DNA of 64,000 bases from Paenibacillus sp. FSL R5-0490 (GTDB taxonomy: Bacteria; Bacillota; Bacilli; Bacillales; Cytobacillaceae). Each line of letters begins with the position of its first letter. Position 1 is the stretch's first letter. A program made the translations under genes and the position numbers. The stretch is from assembly GCF_001956215.1 (NCBI RefSeq), contig NZ_MRTQ01000019.1, positions 44,570-108,569 of the forward strand. Direction: 5' to 3'. Below the pieces are notes generated by a model that did no database searches, was not told the DNA's origin, and saw only the letters and a list, made by a program, of their open reading frames with translations. Positions 58,117-64,000 of this stretch are shown here, piece after piece.

Positions 58117-58144
58117 TTTATCATATAAATGAGCCAAATGTCAA
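58117..58144 (-). promoter_or_regulatory. Promoter of the T-box-tyrS unit
   Basis: Minus strand TTGACA (58139-58144), 16-base spacer, GATAAA (58117-58122). The consensus -35 and placement just before the T-box support it. Confidence 0.65.
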
Positions 58145-58209
58145 ATCCCTGTGCAAAAAAGGAAATTTCAGATAAATGGCGAACCATGTCATATTGAGCT
58201 GTCACGTTG

Positions 58210-58218
58210 TGCTATAAT
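58210..58218 (+). promoter_or_regulatory. Extended -10 promoter of the class A PBP gene
   Basis: TGCTATAAT gives an extended -10 (TATAAT at 58213-58218) 28 bases before the start codon. No good -35 is present, which extended -10 promoters tolerate. Confidence 0.5.
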
Positions 58219-58245
58219 ATAGGTGATTTTAGGGGGATTGATACG

Positions 58246-61122
58246 ATGAAAGAAAAGTTTCAAATGTTAATGGATAAATTGAGGCAGAATCCGGGCCTTT
58301 TTGGTAATAAGAAAGCCGCTAAAGGCGCAAGTATTACATACCAGGTCATATGGAATCTTACTTTGCTTTTTATCATCCTGGCTGTCATTGGCGGTGCATT
58401 TGCCGGTGGACTCGGAGCCGGTTATTTCGCTTCGCTTGTAAAGGATGAACCCATTCGATCCTATGCCAGCATGAAAAAGGATATTTATGACTATGAAGAA
58501 ACATCCGAACTATACTTTGCAAACAATGTATATCTCGGAAAGCTCCGAACAGACCTTGAACGTGAGGAAGTTAAGCTTGATGACGTTTCGGAGCACTTAA
58601 TTAATGCAGTGGTAGCTACTGAAGATGAGTATTTCTACGAGCATGATGGGGTGGTGCCAAAAGCGATCATGCGCGCACTGTTCCAGGAAGTTACAAATTC
58701 ATCTGTTCAATCCGGCGGAAGTACGCTGACACAGCAGCTGATAAAGAACCAAATCTTAACGAATGAAGTTTCTTTCGAGCGGAAAGCAAAAGAAATTCTC
58801 CTTGCTTTGCGGCTGGAGAAATTCTTTGATAAAAAAGAAATATTGGAAGCATATCTCAATGTTTCCACCTTTGGAAGAAATGCGTCCGGACGTAATATTG
58901 CCGGAGTTGAAGCAGCTGCCAAAGGTATATTTGGGGTGAGTGCAAAAGAATTAACATTGCCTCAGGCCGCTTTCATTGCAGGTCTCCCTCAGAGTCCATT
59001 CGGCTACACTCCTTTTACAAGGGAGGGAACGGTCAAAGAGAATCTGGAACCAGGTTTTTCTAGGATGAAAACAGTTCTGAAAAGAATGTATGATGACGGA
59101 AAGATTGACCAGAAGCAATATGAGGAAGCTATTGCCTACGACCTGACAAAGGATTTTACCACAGCTTCAGAGAGCCCTTTGGAAAAGTATCCATATTTAA
59201 CGTATGAAATAGAAGAACGCGCAGTAGACATCATGACTAAAATTCTCGCAAAAAATGATGGATACGAAGAGAAGGACTTAAAAGAAGATGACGAGGTCCG
59301 GGAGGAATACAGGACTCTTGCAGACCGGACGATCCGTCAAAATGGCTTCCAGATCCATACGACGATAAATAAAGATATTTATGATAAGATGCAGCAGGTC
59401 AAAGATAACTACCCTTATTACGGGCCGGACAAACCTGAGACCGTGAAGGATCCGGAAACTGGTGAAAACAAGCAAATCATGGAGCCTGTAGAAGTTGGTG
59501 CGATCCTAATTGAAAATAAAACCGGTAAAATTATCAGCTTTGTCGGCGGACGCGATCACAAACGCGAGCAGCTGAACCATGCTACAAGCGCTCTAAGGCA
59601 AAATGGTTCAACCATGAAGCCGCTTTTAGTCTATGCTCCGGCAATAGAACTTGGAAAAGCAGCGCCGGGCACCATTCTGCCTGATGTGCCGCTGCACCTT
59701 GCTCCGGGACTAAACAGACCTTGGCCAAAGAACTATACAAATACCTATAGCGGGCTCGTTTCGGCCAGACATGCACTTAAGCATTCCTACAATGTCCCTG
59801 CTGTAAAGCTCTATAAGGATATAGTCGGACAGCGGCCTGCTGCTTACCTGGAAAAAATGGGCTTTACTTCTCTTATCGGCCCTGACTATACAAACTTGTC
59901 TACATCCATCGGATCACTGGAATACGGTGTAACTGTAGAAGAAAATACGAACGCATTTACTACGTTTGCTAATGGCGGGAAATTTATTGACGCCTATATG
60001 ATTGAAAAAATTACAGATAAAGACGGGAACGTCATATTCCAGCATAAGTCCGAGCCTGTTGATGTATTTAGCCCGCAGACAGCGTACCTTACAATCGATA
60101 TGATGAGAGACGTTATTAACAGTGGAACTGCCACATCGATTAAGAGCAGATTAAAGTTCGGTTCTGACTGGGCGGGAAAAACAGGTACTGGTACTGAATT
60201 CATAGATGCCTGGTTTGTGGCAACCAACCCGAATGTCACCTTCGGCATCTGGTCTGGTTATGATACGCCTAAATCATTGAAGGCTCCTGGCCCATTAAGC
60301 TATAGCCTGAGAAATAATTATCTGTGGGCTGACCTGATGAATGCAGCATATGATGTTGCCCCTGACCTTGTGGACCCAAGCGAAAGCTTTAAAATGCCGG
60401 GCGGGATCGTAAGACGTTCATTCTGTGCTATTTCCGGCCTGCTCCCTTCAGAGGCATGTTCAAAAGCTGGCCTGGTCGAGACTGATTTATTTAATGCCAA
60501 ATTTGTTCCTACAAAAGTGGATGACAGCCTCGGCAATGGAAAACTTGTACGAATTGGCGATAAAAAATATATGGCACTTGATTCAACACCTGAAGAGTTT
60601 ACTGAACCTGGAATGGTTGTGAATCCGGAATATATTCAAAAGCTGTTCGGCATCAAAGCAAATTTAAGTACTCTAATTCCGAATAAAGAACGCTGGAAGA
60701 GCATCCTGACTAGCGCTGACCAGCTTAAAGACAACGGTAAATCCCCGGCAGCTCCAGGCATAAAAGCTTCGGGTGAAAGCATTACATGGGGCGCACACCC
60801 CGAAAAAGATGTGATAGGTTACCGTGTCTATAACGGAGGCAAAAAAGTCGGTACCATAAAAGCCGGCTCCTCCCTTAGCTTTAAAGCTGGAAGCGGCTCA
60901 ATCCATGTAACAGCCGTTGACATTGCCGGCAGAGAGTCTGCTCCATCCAATGCAGTGGAAATCGGCAAAAAGCCGGAAGAAGAGAAACCTAAGGAAGATA
61001 AACCAAAAGAAGAAAAGCCTAAGGAAGAAAAACCGAAAGATCCGCCAGCCGAAGAAAAGCCCAAGGAAGAAAAACCAGCAGAATCTGGTGAAGATGGAGA
61101 GACATCAGCTGAAAATGGTTAA
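58246..61122 (+). CDS. Class A penicillin-binding protein (PBP1A family) with FN3 domain and K/E/P tail
   Basis: 958-residue bifunctional peptidoglycan synthase. A basic cytoplasmic tail is followed by a membrane helix at about 33-61; GT51 transglycosylase with catalytic E126 in ATEDEYFYEHDG and GGSTLTQQL; transpeptidase with S455-TMK, SYN in LKHSYNVPAVK and KTGT at 645-648. A fibronectin-III-like domain covers about 833-906, and from 908 a repetitive Pro/Lys/Glu tail (KPKEEKPKEEKP). AGGGGG precedes the ATG. It resembles PonA-type PBP1; the exact orthologue is unsure. Confidence 0.93.
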   Translation: MKEKFQMLMDKLRQNPGLFGNKKAAKGASITYQVIWNLTLLFIILAVIGGAFAGGLGAGYFASLVKDEPIRSYASMKKDIYDYEETSELYFANNVYLGKLRTDLEREEVKLDDVSEHLINAVVATEDEYFYEHDGVVPKAIMRALFQEVTNSSVQSGGSTLTQQLIKNQILTNEVSFERKAKEILLALRLEKFFDKKEILEAYLNVSTFGRNASGRNIAGVEAAAKGIFGVSAKELTLPQAAFIAGLPQSPFGYTPFTREGTVKENLEPGFSRMKTVLKRMYDDGKIDQKQYEEAIAYDLTKDFTTASESPLEKYPYLTYEIEERAVDIMTKILAKNDGYEEKDLKEDDEVREEYRTLADRTIRQNGFQIHTTINKDIYDKMQQVKDNYPYYGPDKPETVKDPETGENKQIMEPVEVGAILIENKTGKIISFVGGRDHKREQLNHATSALRQNGSTMKPLLVYAPAIELGKAAPGTILPDVPLHLAPGLNRPWPKNYTNTYSGLVSARHALKHSYNVPAVKLYKDIVGQRPAAYLEKMGFTSLIGPDYTNLSTSIGSLEYGVTVEENTNAFTTFANGGKFIDAYMIEKITDKDGNVIFQHKSEPVDVFSPQTAYLTIDMMRDVINSGTATSIKSRLKFGSDWAGKTGTGTEFIDAWFVATNPNVTFGIWSGYDTPKSLKAPGPLSYSLRNNYLWADLMNAAYDVAPDLVDPSESFKMPGGIVRRSFCAISGLLPSEACSKAGLVETDLFNAKFVPTKVDDSLGNGKLVRIGDKKYMALDSTPEEFTEPGMVVNPEYIQKLFGIKANLSTLIPNKERWKSILTSADQLKDNGKSPAAPGIKASGESITWGAHPEKDVIGYRVYNGGKKVGTIKAGSSLSFKAGSGSIHVTAVDIAGRESAPSNAVEIGKKPEEEKPKEDKPKEEKPKEEKPKDPPAEEKPKEEKPAESGEDGETSAENG

Positions 61123-61126
61123 AAAG

Positions 61127-61163
61127 AAAAGCAGAGATCCATTGATTGGATGTCTGCTTTTCC
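61127..61163 (+). terminator. Terminator after the PBP gene
   Basis: AAAAGCAGA/TCTGCTTTT stem-loop a few bases after the stop, with a weak T-tail (TTTTCCCGTTTTA). Confidence 0.55.
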
Positions 61164-61186
61164 CGTTTTATACTTTCATAAGCACA

Positions 61187-61218
61187 TGAAGGCCGCTGTT
61201 TTTGAACAGCGGCCTTCA
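61187..61218. terminator. Hairpin between the PBP gene and acsA
   Basis: AAGGCCGCTGT/ACAGCGGCCTT, an 11-bp perfect stem seven bases beyond the acsA stop; T-tails are poor, so termination is inferred from position. Confidence 0.6.
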
Positions 61219-61224
61219 ACTTTC

Positions 61225-62943
61225 TTAATCTTCCATTGTAGACAAATCACCGGTTGGGAGATCCAGTTCCCATGCCTTAAGCACACGGCGCATGATTTTG
61301 CCGCTGCGGGTTTTTGGAAGCTTGTCGCGGAATTCGATTTCACGCGGAGCAGCGTGGGCAGCAAGGCCTTTCTTAACGAATTGGCGAATTTCTTCCACTA
61401 ATTCCTCAGTAGGTTCATGCCCATCCCGTAAAGCAACAAACGCTTTAATAATTTCGCCGCGGACAGGATCCGGCTTGCCGATAACCCCGGCTTCTGCAAC
61501 CGCAGGATGTTCGATCAGTTTACTCTCTACTTCAAACGGCCCTACACGTTCGCCAGATGTCATGATAACATCATCTACACGGCCCTGGAACCAGAAGTAT
61601 CCATCTTCATCCATATAAGCGGAATCTCCGGAAACATACCAATCACCCGGCATAAAATAAGATTCATATTTTTGCTCGTTATTCCAGATGGTATGCATCA
61701 TCGAAGGCCAGCCTTTTTTAATCGCAAGGTTGCCCATACGGTTAGGCGGCAGTTCATTTCCCTGATCATCGACAATGGCTGCTTTTACACCCGGAATCGG
61801 CTTACCCATGGATCCCGGCTTTATTTCCATGCAAGGATAATTGCAGATGAGCTGTGCACCTGTTTCAGTCATCCACCATGTATCATGGATGCGCATGTTA
61901 AAGACTTTTGTACCCCATCTGACAACTTCAGGATTTAGCGGTTCACCCACACTGAGGACATGGCGAAGGGAGCTTAAATCAAATTTTTTCACAACTTCAT
62001 CACCCGCTCCCATCAGCATGCGGAATGCAGTCGGAGCACTATACCAAACTGTAACGCCATACTCCTCAATCATTTTATACCAAGTCTCCGGATTGAACCT
62101 GCCTCCGACCACAAGATTTGAAGTCCCTGTCAGCCACGGGCCGAAAATACCATATGAAGTACCGGTTACCCATCCTGGATCAGCAGTGCACCAATATACA
62201 TCTTCTTCTTTTAAGTCCAGCACCCATTTAGCTGTCTGGTAATGCTGAATCATTGCATTATGTACATGCAGCACCCCTTTTGGCTTGCCTGTTGAACCGG
62301 AAGTATAATGTAAAATAAGCCCATCGTTTCCGTCAACCCATTCAATTGGGAGCTTCCTGCTGGATTCAGCCATTCTTTTATTAAAATTAACATATGGTCC
62401 GGTTTCCTCTATATTTTCCCCAACTAGGAATACATGCTTTAAAGCAGGCAGCTGGTCAACAGGCACCCGTTCCAACAGCTCAGGTGTTGTAATCAGGACT
62501 TTTGCTTCACTGTCAGCAAGCCTGTCACGGACAGCACCTTCCATGAAAGCTTCAAATAGAGGACCCACAATAGCCCCCAGCTTAACAGCCCCCAATACGG
62601 CAAAATAGAGCTCAGGAGAACGCGGCATAAAGATGAACACCCGGTCGCCTTTTTCAACATCGCCATATGCTTTTAATGCATTTCCCGCTTTATTGGATAG
62701 TTCCTTCAATTCTTTAAAAGTATATTTCTCATTTCTCTCCCCATCGCGATAATAAAGGGCAACCTTATTTTTTCTAAAAGATTCCGCATGACGGTCAATA
62801 GCCTCATAGGCCATATTCATGCGGCCGGTTTCTTTCCAGGAAAATTCTTTTTCAACATCAGCCCAGTTGAAATTTGCATAAAGTTCATCATAATTTTTTA
62901 AATTGAAGTCCCCTTGTGTTACTGGCAGCGCTTCCACTTTCAT
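61225..62943 (-). CDS. acsA: Acetyl-CoA synthetase
   Basis: 572-residue AMP-forming ligase that activates acetate. Phosphate loop YTSGSTGKPKGVLHVHNA, IHDTWWMTETGAQLI, WYVSGDSAYMDEDGYFWFQG and the C-terminal LPKTRSGKIMRRVL. The Lys in this last motif is the residue acetylated (inactivated) by AcuA in B. subtilis. GGGGGAGA precedes the ATG. Divergent from acuA, with a shared cre region. Confidence 0.96.
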   Translation of the reverse strand: MKVEALPVTQGDFNLKNYDELYANFNWADVEKEFSWKETGRMNMAYEAIDRHAESFRKNKVALYYRDGERNEKYTFKELKELSNKAGNALKAYGDVEKGDRVFIFMPRSPELYFAVLGAVKLGAIVGPLFEAFMEGAVRDRLADSEAKVLITTPELLERVPVDQLPALKHVFLVGENIEETGPYVNFNKRMAESSRKLPIEWVDGNDGLILHYTSGSTGKPKGVLHVHNAMIQHYQTAKWVLDLKEEDVYWCTADPGWVTGTSYGIFGPWLTGTSNLVVGGRFNPETWYKMIEEYGVTVWYSAPTAFRMLMGAGDEVVKKFDLSSLRHVLSVGEPLNPEVVRWGTKVFNMRIHDTWWMTETGAQLICNYPCMEIKPGSMGKPIPGVKAAIVDDQGNELPPNRMGNLAIKKGWPSMMHTIWNNEQKYESYFMPGDWYVSGDSAYMDEDGYFWFQGRVDDVIMTSGERVGPFEVESKLIEHPAVAEAGVIGKPDPVRGEIIKAFVALRDGHEPTEELVEEIRQFVKKGLAAHAAPREIEFRDKLPKTRSGKIMRRVLKAWELDLPTGDLSTMED

Positions 62944-62976
62944 AAATCATTCTCCCCCTTATTTAGATTTGATATT

Positions 62977-63005
62977 ATTATAGTATAAACATTATATTTT
63001 CTCAA
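62977..63005 (-). promoter_or_regulatory. Sigma-A promoter of acsA
   Basis: Minus strand TTGAGA (63000-63005), 17-base spacer, TATAAT (62977-62982), about 35 bases before the start codon. Confidence 0.75.
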
Positions 63006-63091
63006 TTTTTAAAATTTTAAAGAAGAAAAAAGTAGTTATGACAAGACTCGTAAATTGTCACAAACTTTTATAAATTACACAGAAAATTATG

Positions 63092-63127
63092 TGAAAGCGC
63101 TTTATCATCCGCGTTTTTATGTATAAT
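63092..63127 (+). promoter_or_regulatory. cre site overlapping the acuA promoter
   Basis: TGAAAGCGCTTTAT (63092-63105) matches the cre consensus at 13 of 14 positions with the palindromic core AAAGCGCTTT. It covers the -35 region of a promoter with TATAAT at 63122-63127. CcpA repression of acuABC and acsA is known in B. subtilis. Confidence 0.7.
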
Positions 63128-63165
63128 AGAAGATACATTGATCATGCTACCTGGGTGGTGAATAC

Positions 63166-63798
63166 ATGGAACATAAAAAAACGTATAATGCAAAGGAATT
63201 AAAAACAGCCAATGGAAAACTAATCATTGAGGGGCCAATTACACTCGAAAAATTGGCAGATTATGAGTTTCATAAAGATCTTGTCGCTTTCAGGCCGCCG
63301 GCACAGCAGCATAAAGCCCTGGTTGAAATTGCGGGATTGCCTGAGGGCAGAATAATAGTGGCCCGAGACAGACATACCATCGTCGGCTATGTCACTTACT
63401 TATATCCGGATCCTCTTGAACGCTGGTCGGAAGGTAAGATGGATAATTTAATTGAATTGGGCGCTATAGAAGTGATTCCTGCTTTCCGGGGTTCAGGAAC
63501 AGGCAAGAGCCTCCTGAAAGTATCTATGATGGATGATGCTATGGAGGATTATATTGTTATAACTACAGAGTATTATTGGCATTGGGATTTAAAAGGAACT
63601 GGCCTGAATGTATGGGAATATCGAAAAATCATGGAAAAGATGATGAATGCAGGCGGTCTTGAATGGTACGCCACAGATGACCCGGAAATCAGTTCTCACC
63701 CTGCAAACTGCCTGATGGCCCGAATCGGAAAAAGAGTAGACCAGGATTCTGTGCAGCAATTTGACCGCCTGCGCTTTATGAATCGCTTTATGTATTAA
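63166..63798 (+). CDS. acuA: Acetoin utilisation protein / protein acetyltransferase AcuA
   Basis: 210-residue GNAT-fold enzyme that acetylates AcsA and shuts off acetate activation. The acetyl-CoA-binding segment reads IEVIPAFRGSGTGKSLLKVS, with TYLYPDPLERWSEG before it. The start follows TGGGTGGTG. In B. subtilis acuB and acuC follow; here at least 200 bases of repeat separate acuA from whatever comes next. Confidence 0.94.
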   Translation: MEHKKTYNAKELKTANGKLIIEGPITLEKLADYEFHKDLVAFRPPAQQHKALVEIAGLPEGRIIVARDRHTIVGYVTYLYPDPLERWSEGKMDNLIELGAIEVIPAFRGSGTGKSLLKVSMMDDAMEDYIVITTEYYWHWDLKGTGLNVWEYRKIMEKMMNAGGLEWYATDDPEISSHPANCLMARIGKRVDQDSVQQFDRLRFMNRFMY

Positions 63799-63861
63799 TA
63801 GAAGTGTAAATACATAGTTCATGCTATAATTTTTCCTGCATGAGTGTATCTCCATATATTT

Positions 63862-64000
63862 TATCGCAGTCTAACGGGCAGTAAGACCCCCACTTCAAGA
63901 CTCAGAGGAATCAAAGGAGTATAAGTGGGGGGCAAACTGCCCGATCTAGCTGCGGCTCCTAGGGGCTCGAGGTCATAAGCCAATCAGCTGATGGGAAGAA
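63862..64000 (-). repeat. Intergenic repeat, copy C (hairpin 2) abutting another repeat
   Basis: On the minus strand 63875-63943 repeats hairpin 2 of copy A nearly base for base (CGGGCAGT...ACTGCCCG around CCCCCACTT/AAGTGGGGG), followed by TTAGACTGCGATA. Hairpin 1 is not attached. From 63944 the plus strand reads ATCTAGCTGCGG..CTCGAGGTCATAAGCC, the left end of the repeat seen at 21427, running off the window. Confidence 0.75.

Overview
The window reads as chromosomal DNA of an endospore-forming, low-to-mid-GC Bacillaceae bacterium (Bacillus/Cytobacillus/Mesobacillus-like; the genus is an inference). Gene order is nearly colinear with the Bacillus subtilis segment icd-citZ-ytwI-ytvI-fxsA-pyk-pfkA-accAD-ytsJ-dnaE-ytrHI-nrnA-ytpI-ytoI-ytkL ... 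argGH-moaB-ackA-ytxK-tpx-ytfJI-yteJ-sppA-ppnK-ytcJI-sspA-thiI-nifZ-braB-ezrA-hisJ-refZ-ytsP-dgcP-rpsD-tyrS-acsA-acuA. Sporulation genes (ytvI, ytrHI, ytfJ, sspA, refZ) and good sigma-E and sigma-G promoter matches confirm a spore former. No phage, intact insertion sequence, tRNA, rRNA or CRISPR array was seen.

Layout. 1-5 kb: isocitrate dehydrogenase (cut by the window edge) and citrate synthase with a long regulated leader, then two membrane proteins. 5-17 kb: lower glycolysis and fatty-acid entry (fxsA, pyk, pfkA, accA, accD, a GntR/FadR-type regulator, malic enzyme, dnaE). 16-21 kb: sporulation membrane proteins, NrnA, the CBS/HotDog regulator YtoI, YtkL. 21-30 kb: an M24 peptidase next to a repeat mosaic, alanine dehydrogenase, a 55-codon gene, a universal stress protein, argGH and a secreted serine hydrolase. 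30-43 kb: moaB, an EcsC-family gene, ackA, ytxK, tpx, gerW-type ytfJ, sppA with its RDD partner, NAD kinase, RarD, an amidohydrolase, an acyl-CoA synthetase and a SASP. 43-64 kb: thiI/cysteine desulfurase, braB, ezrA, hisJ, refZ, a free-Met-sulfoxide reductase, methionine gamma-lyase, a diguanylate cyclase, rpsD with leader, tyrS with T-box, a class A PBP, acsA and acuA.

Regulation visible in sequence. CcpA cre-like sites lie at citZ, ackA (in the activating geometry upstream of -35), methionine gamma-lyase and the acsA/acuA divergent region. Two copies of TGGTCAGACCA, a FadR/GntR-type operator, sit before malic enzyme-gntR and before accDA; the regulator gene lies between them, suggesting a small regulon that couples NADPH/pyruvate supply to malonyl-CoA synthesis. 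A tyrosine T-box (UAC specifier) precedes tyrS.

The least explained feature is a family of hairpin-rich intergenic repeats (about 3.7, 21.4-21.8, 47.4-47.6 and 63.9 kb, plus a simpler repeat at 2.95 kb). Separate modules recur in different combinations and orientations. Two hairpins keep pairing through compensatory changes between copies, suggesting selection on, or mobilisation through, folded RNA or single-stranded DNA. This is the best candidate for an undescribed system, but its function cannot be set from one window.
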